Assembly (NCBI RefSeq): GCF_001542855.1
Contig: NZ_LNBY01000017.1
Coordinates: 1-64,000, forward strand
Reading direction: 5' to 3'
DNA from: Erythrobacter sp. AP23
GTDB lineage: Bacteria; Pseudomonadota; Alphaproteobacteria; Sphingomonadales; Sphingomonadaceae
Length of the DNA stretch: 64,000 nt
Under the pieces are notes generated by a model that saw only the letters and a list, made by a program, of their open reading frames with translations, was not told the origin of the DNA and did not search any database. A program made the position numbers and the translations under genes. Shown here in pieces: positions 1 through 7,475 of this stretch. Numbering within the stretch: the stretch's first letter is position 1; every line of letters starts with the position of its first letter.

Positions 1-51
1 CCCCCACCCGGCCACCCACGGCACGGTATTCTATGGGTGGCCGGGTGGGGG
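1..51. repeat. 18-bp perfect inverted repeat at window edge
   Basis: Positions 1-18 and 34-51 are exact reverse complements around a 15-nt loop. The arms are C/G-rich, and no T-run is visible on the plus side. It may be the remnant of a terminator or a REP-like element that continues to the left of the window. Confidence 0.6.
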
Positions 52-56
52 AGTGG

Positions 57-157
57 GCTGGTGCCGCAAGCCTTCGACGGAGGTCGAAGGCGCATCCCGC
101 AAAGACTCGGGCTGGTGCCGCAAGCCTTCGACGGAGGTCGAAGGCGCACCCCGCAAA
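57..157. repeat. Tandem pair of 47-bp direct repeats, each with an internal hairpin
   Basis: Copies at 57-103 and 111-157 (period 54) differ at one base (T95 versus C149). Each carries an 8-bp stem with a 4-nt loop, ccttcgac-ggag-gtcgaagg (71-90 and 125-144). There are only two copies and no spacer diversity, so this is not CRISPR. It looks like an intergenic palindromic repeat that was duplicated. Confidence 0.7.
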
Positions 158-190
158 AAAGGCCGCTCCCCTCGGTGGGTGGGAGCGGCC
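155..190 (-). terminator. Rho-independent terminator of the lipoprotein gene
   Basis: A 10-bp perfect stem (161-170 with 181-190) encloses a 10-nt loop. On the minus strand the stem is followed directly by six T (A155-A160 on the plus strand). It lies 43 nt past the stop of the minus-strand lipoprotein gene. Confidence 0.85.
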
Positions 191-232
191 TTCGTATTTC
201 ACCCGGCAGTGGGCCGGGTAAACCGTTCGGTC

Positions 233-484
233 TTAGTCGACCTTGATCTTGGCCTGGACGCCGTCTTCGCTGACGGTGGCATCGACATCGCCGCCGTCGA
301 TGGTCAGGCTCGAGCCTTCGGGAGTGTCGTCGTCCACGACGACCGTCTCGGTCTCGACCGGCTCGACCACGGTGGTCTCGGTCACTTCGGCGGTAGCGGT
401 CTCGTCGGTAGCGGGCGCTTCGGCTTCGCCGCAGGCGGCGAGGGCGAACGCGGCAGCGAGCGCGGGAAGTGCAAGGGCTTTCAT
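233..484 (-). CDS. Small acidic lipoprotein of unknown function
   Basis: An 83-aa protein. The N-terminus is a lipoprotein signal peptide: Met-Lys, a hydrophobic Ala/Leu stretch and a lipobox LAAC with Cys18. The mature part is short, Thr/Glu/Val/Asp-rich and low in complexity, so no enzymatic domain can be claimed. An upstream Met in frame (position 508) would add eight residues, but AAAGGAGA sits seven bases before the ATG at 484, which fixes the start there. A strong terminator follows, so the gene is probably a single transcription unit. Envelope localisation follows from the lipobox; the role is unknown. Confidence 0.75.
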   Translation of the reverse strand: MKALALPALAAAFALAACGEAEAPATDETATAEVTETTVVEPVETETVVVDDDTPEGSSLTIDGGDVDATVSEDGVQAKIKVD

Positions 485-550
485 GCCAAATCTCCTTTGT
501 GGCAACATTGTGGCGTCAATGCGCCGGAAATTAGGCGGTTCCCGTGAAGC

Positions 551-1066
551 TCATAAAAACTTGATCATCGCAATGCGGCGTTCGCGCGGGAGGCCGTGTT
601 CGACCTCCTGTTCGATATCCGCCGCGAGCCGGGGATACACCTCGAGGTCCGAGATCGTTTCGAAGCCGTGCCGGGCGTAGAAGGGTCCGTTCCAGGGGAC
701 ATCGCCGAATGTCGTCAGCGTAACGGCGCGAAATCCGCTATTGTGCGCATCTATGGCGACGGCGCGCAGCAGGACGCTCCCGATACCTCGGCCTTGAAAA
801 TCCGGATGGACCGAAAATTCGCGGATATGCAATTCGCGGCTGAAGGGTTCGGTCGAGAGGAAGCCGACGATCCTGCCCTCGCTCTCGGCCACCAGCGAGT
901 GGCCCTTGCCGATCATTCTGCGCTGCTCGTCGGCAGGGATCGCGTGCATTCCGGCGAGTCCCGCCAGCCCTTCGACGGTCTCGAACAGCTTTCCCGCGGC
1001 GCGTTCGATCGCGGGCAGATGTTCGGCATCCTCGGGCCTTGCGAGCCTTATCGAGAAATCGCTCAT
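551..1066 (-). CDS. GNAT-family N-acetyltransferase
   Basis: A 171-aa protein with the GNAT fold. Acetyl-CoA binding motif A is visible as SVHPDFQGRGIGSVLL (Q/R-x-x-G-x-G/A at about residues 91-97), preceded by the usual strand VAESEGRIVGFL. The C-terminal part, NGPFYARHGFE, matches the family's 'xxFYxxxGF' motif. The ATG overlaps the TGA of lptG (ATGA), so the two are translationally coupled. A longer in-frame reading through to 1744 is antisense or out-of-frame to lptG and is not used. The substrate cannot be told from sequence, and the link to LPS transport is only positional. Confidence 0.85.
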   Translation of the reverse strand: MSDFSIRLARPEDAEHLPAIERAAGKLFETVEGLAGLAGMHAIPADEQRRMIGKGHSLVAESEGRIVGFLSTEPFSRELHIREFSVHPDFQGRGIGSVLLRAVAIDAHNSGFRAVTLTTFGDVPWNGPFYARHGFETISDLEVYPRLAADIEQEVEHGLPRERRIAMIKFL

Positions 1067-2160
1067 TCCTCGGTTCGAATCAGCACCGTCTCGCCGATCA
1101 GCAGGAACAGCAGGAAGGGCGCCCATGCGGCGAGGAAAGGCGGGTAGCCGCCGAAGCTGCCCATGGCGAGCGCGGCGTTGTCGACCACGAAATAGGCGAA
1201 GCCGAGCGCCATGCCGATCACCGCGCGGAGAAACAACTGGCCGGACCGCGCGAGTCCGAAGGCGGCGACGGCGCCCAGCAGCGGCATCAGGAAAGCCGAC
1301 AGGGGTCCGGAGATCTTGTGCCACCATTTGGCGCGCAATTCGTCGGTCCGTCGCCCCGCACGCTCGAATTCGGCGATCGATTGGGTCAGCGTCCAGAACG
1401 GTTCGGCATCGGGATCGATCTTGGCGAGGTCGATCCGGTCGGGCGTCAGCCCTTCGCCGACCACCATGGTCTCGGGCGCGTCGGTGACCGCATTCTGCAC
1501 GCGGAACCGGGTGATCCCTTCGAGCCGCCAGCCGGGCCCCGCATAGCGAGCCGCGTCGGCTTCGACCTGCTCGACGATCATTCCCTCGTCGTTGCGGCTG
1601 TACCAGGTGACCTTTCGCATCGCGATCGCCTCGCCCTGGCCGGCGAGATAGCCGGCGGTGAGGATATTGCCGTCGTCGTTGAGATAGATGTTGGCCCGCA
1701 CCCCGCTTTCGGTCGGAATCGGCCCGAACTCGACCGCCTCCCATGCCTTGAGCGTCTCGGTCGCGCGGGTGACCACGCGTTCGTTGAAGGCGAAGGTGAG
1801 AAGCGAGACGATGCCCGCAGTCAGCAGCAGCGGCGCGAGCACCTGATGGGCGGACAGGCCCGCCGCCTTCATCGCGATCACTTCGCTGTTCTGGTTCAGC
1901 GCAACCAGCGTGATCAGCGTCGCCAGCAGCACCGAATAGGGGAGGAAGCGCGATATCAGCTGCGGTATCCGCAAGGCCGCATAGGTCAGCAATTCGCCCT
2001 GGCCATTACCCTCGACGGCGAGGATTTCGCCGCTGCTGGACAGCAGGTCGAGCATCAGCAGCACGAGCACCAGGACGAACAGCATCGCCGCGATCCGCAG
2101 CGCGAACATCTTCGCCAGATACACCGTCAGCGTGCGCGAGGGAAAAAAGTCGAGCTGCAT
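1063..2160 (-). CDS. lptG: LPS export ABC transporter permease LptG
   Basis: A 365-aa member of the LptF/LptG (YjgP/YjgQ) family. LptG with LptF forms the inner-membrane channel that, driven by LptB, extracts LPS and passes it to LptC. Three TM segments lie in the first about 120 residues, followed by a periplasmic beta-jellyroll region (about 130-270) and three C-terminal TM segments. The motif FLPYSVLLATLITLVALNQNSE is cut by TM2/TM3 as in homologues, with the family's 'N-x-x-SE-hh-A-h-k-A-x-G' (SEVIAMKAAG). It lies 12 nt after lptF and overlaps the GNAT gene by 4 nt, giving an lptF-lptG-GNAT operon. Confidence 0.95.
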   Translation of the reverse strand: MQLDFFPSRTLTVYLAKMFALRIAAMLFVLVLVLLMLDLLSSSGEILAVEGNGQGELLTYAALRIPQLISRFLPYSVLLATLITLVALNQNSEVIAMKAAGLSAHQVLAPLLLTAGIVSLLTFAFNERVVTRATETLKAWEAVEFGPIPTESGVRANIYLNDDGNILTAGYLAGQGEAIAMRKVTWYSRNDEGMIVEQVEADAARYAGPGWRLEGITRFRVQNAVTDAPETMVVGEGLTPDRIDLAKIDPDAEPFWTLTQSIAEFERAGRRTDELRAKWWHKISGPLSAFLMPLLGAVAAFGLARSGQLFLRAVIGMALGFAYFVVDNAALAMGSFGGYPPFLAAWAPFLLFLLIGETVLIRTEE

Positions 2161-2172
2161 GGGATTCCGTCG

Positions 2173-3408
2173 TTATTCCGCCGCTGCGAGGTCGATCTTC
2201 AGCCGTCTGCGACCGAACAGCCGGCCGAGGCGCTTGGTCATCTTGCCGAACCAGATTTCGAGCGCGCCGATGGCTTGCCCGCCGGGCACATAGGCGACGC
2301 GCCAATACATCCACACGATCAGGGCAGCGAACAGGAAGAACGGTCCCCACAATGCGACAATCGGATCGAGCCGGCCAAGCGCGGCGATGTCCTCCCCGTA
2401 TTGGTTCACCTTGTGATAGGCGACCACCATGATGATCGAAAGGAACACGCCCAGCGCGCTGGAAGATCGTTTGGGCGGCACGCCGAGCGCCACGGCCAGC
2501 AGCGGCATCAGCGCCATCATCACCACTTCGACCAATCTGAAATTGAAGCTCGCCTGGCTGGCATCGCGCTTGTCTTCAGGCTGTTCGTCGCTCCAACCGA
2601 TCCGCAGCAGTTCGGGCAGGATGTATTCGCGCTCGGCATCGCCGCGGGCGCGGAATTGCTCGACCGCGGGCAGGTCGATCGGCAAATCGTGGCGGGTGAA
2701 GGTCAGCACGCGCGGGGTCTGGCTGCCGGTATCCTGCACGATGGTGCCGTCGGTCAGCCGCAGGATGATGGTGTCCGGATTGTCGGTGGTGGCGAGGAAA
2801 GCGCCTTCCTTGGCCGAGATCGACAGCACCTGGCCCTTGTCGTTCGCGACGCGGGCGAAAATGCCCATCAGCCGGCGCCCGTCATCCTCGCTCTGTTCGA
2901 TCCGCAATGCCATGCGGTCGGCCAGCGTGGTGAACTCGCCGACCTTGATCGAGGCACCCAGCGCGCCCGAGCGCAGTTCGTATTCCATCTGTTCGTAATA
3001 ATAGCGGCTGACCGGCTGGATGAAGAACACCAGCGCGACGTTGATCGCCATCAGCACCGCAGTGATCGCGAAGGGCACGCGCAGCAGCCGTCCGTAGCCG
3101 AGCCCGACCGCGCGGAACACGTCGAGCTCGCTGGTCGTGCCAAGCTTGCGAAAGGCGAGCAGTATTCCAAGAAGCAGGCCGAGCGGGATGGCGAGGCTGG
3201 CATATTCTGGTACCAGTGCCACCAGCATCTTGAAGACCACGCCCACCGGACCGCCTTCGACCGCTACGAAATCGAACAGGCGCAGCATCTTGTCGAGCAC
3301 GAGCAGCGACGCAGCAATGGCGAATACGGAAAGCATCGGCACGATGACGAGCCGGAATATGTACCGATCGATGCTGGGCAGGAATGAAAGCACGGTGTCG
3401 CCGGTCAA
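2173..3408 (-). CDS. lptF: LPS export ABC transporter permease LptF
   Basis: A 411-aa LptF/LptG-family permease and partner of LptG in moving LPS from the inner membrane toward the periplasmic bridge. It has TM1 at about residues 18-42, TM2 and TM3 within 55-125, a periplasmic domain at about 140-300, and three C-terminal TM helices (about 300-385). The 'TSELDVFRAVGLGYGRLL' segment matches the family's cytosolic coupling region. The start shown is TTG with only a weak GGAAA upstream; an internal GTG five codons in is a possible alternative. The C-terminus is slightly longer than usual and basic (KRLGRLFGRRRLK). Confidence 0.95.
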   Translation of the reverse strand: MTGDTVLSFLPSIDRYIFRLVIVPMLSVFAIAASLLVLDKMLRLFDFVAVEGGPVGVVFKMLVALVPEYASLAIPLGLLLGILLAFRKLGTTSELDVFRAVGLGYGRLLRVPFAITAVLMAINVALVFFIQPVSRYYYEQMEYELRSGALGASIKVGEFTTLADRMALRIEQSEDDGRRLMGIFARVANDKGQVLSISAKEGAFLATTDNPDTIILRLTDGTIVQDTGSQTPRVLTFTRHDLPIDLPAVEQFRARGDAEREYILPELLRIGWSDEQPEDKRDASQASFNFRLVEVVMMALMPLLAVALGVPPKRSSSALGVFLSIIMVVAYHKVNQYGEDIAALGRLDPIVALWGPFFLFAALIVWMYWRVAYVPGGQAIGALEIWFGKMTKRLGRLFGRRRLKIDLAAAE

Positions 3409-3473
3409 TTGTTTCCGAGGGATGCCCTAGCGCGCTTTTGGCCGCAGGTCATGCCCCAATGCGAAAAGCGCCG

Positions 3474-3947
3474 TCACCAGAAGCGGCTTCCGGCGACACC
3501 CTTGAAGGGACCGGCTTCGCGAGAGGTGATCCAGCCGCCGTAAAAGCCGCCGGGCTGGGGTGCCGCCCGTTCCCCGTCGACCAGGCAGGTATCGAAAGGT
3601 TCGGGATAGAAGGCGATGTGTCCGGCAATGCCGCTAAAGCCGGGAGTGGGATCAGGGTAGTCCCAGCCGACCGCTTCGAGTGTCTCGCCGGCGATCCGCA
3701 CGTCCCAATAGCGCGCCTGCCCCTTCCATTCGCACAGCGAGCGCCGCGTATTGGTAGACAGCAGGTCCATCGCGATATCCGCCTGCGGCAGGTAATATGT
3801 CGGCGGATGGCTCGTTTCGAGCGTGCGCCAGGCCTTGCGCGTGTCGGCCAGCGTTACGTCCCGATGGCGGATGACGATGTGCCTGTCGGTCGGTTCTGCG
3901 ATCGCGGGGCGCGGATAATCCCAGACACTCTCCTGGCCCTCGGCCAC
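3474..3947 (-). CDS. DUF427 domain protein
   Basis: A 157-aa protein containing the DUF427 fold. Conserved segments seen are ESVWDYPRPA near the N-terminus, YYLPQADI, CEWKGQARYW and the 'AVGWDYPDPTPGF...IAFYP' block. The biochemical role of DUF427 is not established. The start at 3947 is GTG with no good Shine-Dalgarno. The frame stays open upstream with a plausible HPEPDPV extension, so the true start may be a rarer codon between here and clpS. It lies 37 nt after clpS on the same strand, so co-transcription is likely. Confidence 0.8.
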   Translation of the reverse strand: MAEGQESVWDYPRPAIAEPTDRHIVIRHRDVTLADTRKAWRTLETSHPPTYYLPQADIAMDLLSTNTRRSLCEWKGQARYWDVRIAGETLEAVGWDYPDPTPGFSGIAGHIAFYPEPFDTCLVDGERAAPQPGGFYGGWITSREAGPFKGVAGSRFW

Positions 3948-3984
3948 CGGATCGGGTTCGGGATGGTCAGAAAATGCGATCGGC

Positions 3985-4359
3985 TCAGGCCTTTTCCAGC
4001 GTGCACTGCAGCGGGTGCTGGTTCTGGCGCGCGAAATCCATCACCTGGTGGACCTTGGTCTCGGCGACTTCGTAGGGGAAGATGCCGCATACGCCGACAC
4101 CCTTTTGATGGACGTGCAGCATCACCCGTGTCGCCTCCTCCATATCCATCTTGAAGAAACGCTTCAGCACGATGACGACGAATTCCATCGGCGTGTAATC
4201 GTCGTTGAGCAGCAGCACCTTGTACTGGCTCGGCTTCTTCGGCTTGGCGCGCGTCTTGGTGGCGATTCCGACCTGGCCGTCGCCTTCGTTGGCGTCGTCA
4301 TCGCCATCGGCGGCGCGGATCGGGAAGGGGGGCAGGGCGTGGATCATTGTTGCAGCCAT
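3985..4359 (-). CDS. clpS: ATP-dependent Clp protease adaptor ClpS
   Basis: A 124-aa protein. ClpS binds N-degron substrates and delivers them to ClpA-ClpP. The core (about residues 42-120) has the expected [17 protein letters not shown] block, in which the Asn-Asp-Asp-Tyr-Thr-Pro-Met run lines the N-degron pocket, then [12 protein letters not shown] (written here MLHVHQKG) with the conserved His pair and the EVAETKV segment. The 35-residue N-terminal extension is acidic and then basic, which is normal for alphaproteobacterial ClpS. clpA is not in the window. An in-frame ATG four codons later is an alternative start. Confidence 0.95.
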   Translation of the reverse strand: MAATMIHALPPFPIRAADGDDDANEGDGQVGIATKTRAKPKKPSQYKVLLLNDDYTPMEFVVIVLKRFFKMDMEEATRVMLHVHQKGVGVCGIFPYEVAETKVHQVMDFARQNQHPLQCTLEKA

Positions 4360-4450
4360 TATCGTAACGCTTCGCCAAATCGCAAGGCGTCAGCGCCGAG
4401 CAATCGCATGCGCGCGTCCCGAAAGCGCAGTTTGCCTCGGGGTCAGAACG

Positions 4451-4484
4451 AAAAAAGGGCCGGATGGCAAAAACCATCCGGCCC
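4451..4484 (-). terminator. Rho-independent terminator of the phasin gene
   Basis: A perfect 11-bp stem (4457-4467 with 4474-4484) with a 6-nt loop. On the minus strand it is followed by six T (A4451-A4456). It sits 71 nt past the phasin stop and separates it from clpS. Confidence 0.9.
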
Positions 4485-4554
4485 ACGGTGTCCAATTCGC
4501 CGAGCGGGGGAGAGAGGAGAGAGTGCCCGGCGGATTGAAGCTCGTGCGTATCGC

Positions 4555-5367
4555 TTACGCGGCCTTGCCGACCTTCTCGGCGGCCAGGCTCATGCGGTTC
4601 GAAACCGGAGCGAAAGCGTCGTTGGCGAGCTTCAGCATGGCTTCGGTGTTCTTCGAAGTGGTCGAAACCAGCGCGTCGAAGTTGCGACGGGCGATTTCAC
4701 CCTGCAGCTGGAACAGTTCGGTCGGCGACTTGACGGCGGCGAACTTCTTGACGTCTTCCTGGACGGTCTCGGCAGCCGACTTGGCTTCCTCGACATAGGT
4801 GCGGCCCATGTCCTGCATGCCCGAGGCAAGAATCTTGCCCGATTCGACGAGGGCTTCGAGGTTGCCCTTCTGGAATTCGGCGGCGTCCTTGGTCATTTCG
4901 GTGCCCTTGTCATAAGCGGCCTTGGCGCGGGTCTGCACGTCGGCAGCCAGTTCTTTCGCCTTGGCGGTGTAATCGGTGGTGGCAGTCTTCTTGGCAGTGG
5001 CCATGATGGTGTCCTTCAACTGGGAAATCGGGGTGGTCTTGGCGGGTTTCGCCTTGGCAGCGGCCTTCTTGGGGGCAGCCTTGGTCTTCTTGGCGGCGAC
5101 GGGCTTCTTGGCCGGTGCAGCCTTCTTCTTGGCGACGGTTTTCTTCGGTGCGGCTTTCTTGGCCGACGCCTTCTTCTTCGGCGTTGCCTTCTTCGGTTCG
5201 GCCGCAACGGCCTTGGCGACAGCCTCGGCCTTTACCGGCGCCGTGGTGTCCGCGTCGACGGCCTGCTCGACCTTCTTGGCGTTCACCGCATCCGCGGTCT
5301 TCTTTTCCGCAGCCTCGGCAAAGGCCTTCTCGGCGGCGGCGTCTATTTTGCTCTGGCTCTCGGCCAT
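4555..5367 (-). CDS. phaP: Phasin with Lys/Ala-rich histone H1-like N-terminal region
   Basis: A 270-aa protein. The C-terminal part (about residues 140-265) is an amphipathic helical phasin domain (AKELAADVQTRAKAAYDKG... ELFQLQGEIARRNFDALV), which coats PHA granules. The preceding region (about 55-115) is made of AAPKK/AKKP-type repeats like histone H1 tails, which suggests nucleic-acid binding as known for Pseudomonas PhaF, where the tail is C-terminal. GAGG before the ATG at 5367 and the operator position argue against the upstream Met at 5394. It is transcribed toward its own terminator, with phaC just upstream on the same strand. The gene symbol is by family; more than one phasin may exist in the genome. 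Confidence 0.88.
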   Translation of the reverse strand: MAESQSKIDAAAEKAFAEAAEKKTADAVNAKKVEQAVDADTTAPVKAEAVAKAVAAEPKKATPKKKASAKKAAPKKTVAKKKAAPAKKPVAAKKTKAAPKKAAAKAKPAKTTPISQLKDTIMATAKKTATTDYTAKAKELAADVQTRAKAAYDKGTEMTKDAAEFQKGNLEALVESGKILASGMQDMGRTYVEEAKSAAETVQEDVKKFAAVKSPTELFQLQGEIARRNFDALVSTTSKNTEAMLKLANDAFAPVSNRMSLAAEKVGKAA

Positions 5368-5380
5368 GGGAAACCTCGCT

Positions 5381-5444
5381 TTGTTGCAGTGCACAAAATA
5401 GGCATTGCATGTGCGAAGTCAAGCATTTTTTGTGCAGTGCACAA
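5381..5444. promoter_or_regulatory. Two palindromic operator-like sites upstream of the phasin gene
   Basis: Site 2 (5430-5444) is a perfect 15-bp palindrome ttgtgca-g-tgcacaa. Site 1 (5381-5396) shares the core tgcagtgcacaa with an imperfect left arm. The centres are 48 bp apart, between phaC and the phasin start. TGC/GCA-type palindromes upstream of phasin genes are typical of PhaR autoregulation in alphaproteobacteria (R. sphaeroides site CTGC-N3-GCAG). Assignment to PhaR is an inference, and no phaR gene is in the window. Confidence 0.65.
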
Positions 5445-5474
5445 TCCGGCGCGATGGACCGTGTTTTCAGTGCG

Positions 5475-7340
5475 TTAGCGCGTGGCGACGTAGCGTCCGG
5501 GCGCGTCTTCGATCACTTTGTCGCCCTTTCCGCCGGGCTTGCGCTTGCCCTTTGCGGGGACGGTTTCCTCGTCCTGCTCGCGCAGCCAGTCGATCCAGTC
5601 GGGCCACCAGCTACCGGGATGCTCCTTGGCGCCCTCGCGGAATTCCGTCAGCGTGCGCGGCGTACCCTCGTTGGTCCAGTACTGGTACTTGCCCGCCTCG
5701 GGCGGATTAACGACGCCCGCGATGTGTCCCGAGCCGGCCAGCACGAATTTGAGCGGGCCCTTGAAGTGCTCGGTGATCTTCCAGACGCTTTCGGCCGGCG
5801 CGATATGATCTTCCTTGCCCGCCTGCACATAGGTCGGGGTCTCGACGATCCCGAGGTCGATCGGCGTGTTGTCGACGCTCAGCGCATCGGCCTCGACCAG
5901 CTTGTTGTCGCGGTAGAGGTCGCGCAGATATTGCTGGTGCCACTTGGCCGGCAGGTTGGTCACGTCGCCGTTCCAGTGGAGCAGGTCGAACGCCGGATAG
6001 TCCTCGCCCAGCAGGTAATTGTTGACGACGTAGTTCCAGATCAGGTCGGTGCCGCGCAGCAGGTTGAAGGTGGCGGCCATGTAACGCCCGTCGAGATAGC
6101 CGTCGGCGCTCATCGCCTTGACCATGCCCAGCTGCTGGTCGTCGACGAAATTGAGCAGCTCGCCCGCCTTCTCGAAATCGACCTGTGCAGTAAAGAATGT
6201 CGCGCTCTTGACCTTGCCCTGCTCGCCGCGGCGGTGGAGGAGGGCAAGCGTCGCCGCCAGCGTGGTGCCCGCGACGCAATAGCCGATCGTGTGGACGCTC
6301 GGCACGTCGAGCCGCTCGCGGATATGGTCGATCGCATCGATCTGTCCGCGCACGTAATCGTCCCAGATCACGTCCTTCATGCTGGCATCGGCCGATTTCC
6401 AGCTCACCATGAACACGGTCACGCCCTGTTCGACCGCCCAGCGCACGAAGCTCTTCTTCGCGTTGAGATCGAGGATGTAGAAGCGGTTGATCCACGGCGG
6501 GAAGATCACCAGCGGCACCTCCAGCACCTCTCCGGTCGAAGGCGAATACTGGATCAGCTGGTAGAGCGGGGTTTCGTGGACTACCTTGCCCGGCGTCACC
6601 GCGATATTTTCGCCGAGGGTGAAGGCGCTGGCGTCGGTGTGCGAGAGCTGCCCCCGGCGCAGGTCCGCCAGCAGATGCTCCATCCCCCTGACCAGATTGT
6701 CGCCGCGCGTCTCGAGCGTGCGCTCCATCACCACCGGGTTGAGCAGCGGGAAGTTCGACGGGCTCGCCGCTTCGGTGATCGCGCGGGTGGTGAAGCGCAA
6801 TTGCTCGCGCCTGTCGTCGGACAGGCCCTCCATCCGGTCGACCATCTCCGCGACGCGTTCGGCGAGGAAGAGATAGGTCTGGTGGATCAGCGCATAGGCG
6901 GGATGCGCACGCCAGCGCGGGTCGGAAAAGCGGCGATCCTTGCGTGGCAGGTCTGGATCGCCCTCGGCCTCGGGCTGTCCGTCCGCGCCCAGGCCGTACT
7001 GCCCCAGCACCTGCTGCCACAGCGCCATGCCTTCCTGCATCAGCGCCTGCTGCTGCGCGGGGTCGGCGATCGGCATCTGCCGGTACCAGTCCTCCGCCAT
7101 GCGCATCCAGCGCGAGGGATCGAAATAGGGCGCCAGCGCCTGCGGATTGGCCAGCTGTTCGGTCTGGTACTGCAGCCACAGCCCCTGCAGCTTGGTTCCC
7201 ACCTCGGTCCAGTGTTGCATATCCTCCGCGCTCAGCGGCGCGCCCGAGGACGCCTCGGCCAGCGGCGCGAACAACGCGCGCGCGAATTTCGCCGGGGCTT
7301 CGAACATATTGGTGAAGGGATCGGGGCCGTCGTCGGTCAT
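5475..7340 (-). CDS. phaC: Class I poly(3-hydroxyalkanoate) synthase PhaC
   Basis: A 621-aa protein. It polymerises (R)-3-hydroxyacyl-CoA into PHA at the granule surface. It has the N-terminal PhaC domain (about 80-250) and an alpha/beta-hydrolase fold. The modified lipase box GYCVAG (around residue 340) contains the catalytic Cys; Asp and His follow in the C-terminal half (VQAGKEDHIAP, GSGHIAGVVNPP). The length and the 'PPWINRFYILDL' and 'VSWKSAD' blocks are class I hallmarks. The ATG at 7340 is preceded by AGGAG at good spacing; an upstream in-frame Met at 7406 lacks this. It is divergent from the aminotransferase gene. A C-terminal basic tail (KGKRKPGGKGDK) is a small extension. Confidence 0.95.
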   Translation of the reverse strand: MTDDGPDPFTNMFEAPAKFARALFAPLAEASSGAPLSAEDMQHWTEVGTKLQGLWLQYQTEQLANPQALAPYFDPSRWMRMAEDWYRQMPIADPAQQQALMQEGMALWQQVLGQYGLGADGQPEAEGDPDLPRKDRRFSDPRWRAHPAYALIHQTYLFLAERVAEMVDRMEGLSDDRREQLRFTTRAITEAASPSNFPLLNPVVMERTLETRGDNLVRGMEHLLADLRRGQLSHTDASAFTLGENIAVTPGKVVHETPLYQLIQYSPSTGEVLEVPLVIFPPWINRFYILDLNAKKSFVRWAVEQGVTVFMVSWKSADASMKDVIWDDYVRGQIDAIDHIRERLDVPSVHTIGYCVAGTTLAATLALLHRRGEQGKVKSATFFTAQVDFEKAGELLNFVDDQQLGMVKAMSADGYLDGRYMAATFNLLRGTDLIWNYVVNNYLLGEDYPAFDLLHWNGDVTNLPAKWHQQYLRDLYRDNKLVEADALSVDNTPIDLGIVETPTYVQAGKEDHIAPAESVWKITEHFKGPLKFVLAGSGHIAGVVNPPEAGKYQYWTNEGTPRTLTEFREGAKEHPGSWWPDWIDWLREQDEETVPAKGKRKPGGKGDKVIEDAPGRYVATR

Positions 7341-7475
7341 TCTCGCTCCTGCCTGGTGCCAAGCGCCTGTTGGGTAGGCCATAGGATATTGCGTGGCTTC
7401 ATGCACCTAGGCCGATTGCACCTGCACCGTGAATAGGTAATCAGTGTGACTTAACCAATGCTCGAAAGAGGCCGA

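Noticed and set aside
57-157. Possible CRISPR array
   Set aside because: Only two repeat copies, a 7-nt gap, internal hairpin, and no cas genes.
1039-3387. 782-codon open frame on the plus strand
   Set aside because: Antisense to lptF/lptG, rich in His/Gln/Arg with no fold or RBS. It is a GC-codon shadow.
3432-3471. Inverted repeat gcgctttt/aaaagcgc as a terminator after the DUF427 gene
   Set aside because: The loop is about 24 nt and no T-run follows the stem on the minus strand.
5115-7436. 773-codon open frame on the plus strand
   Set aside because: Antisense to phaC and the phasin; basic low-complexity product, no family resemblance.
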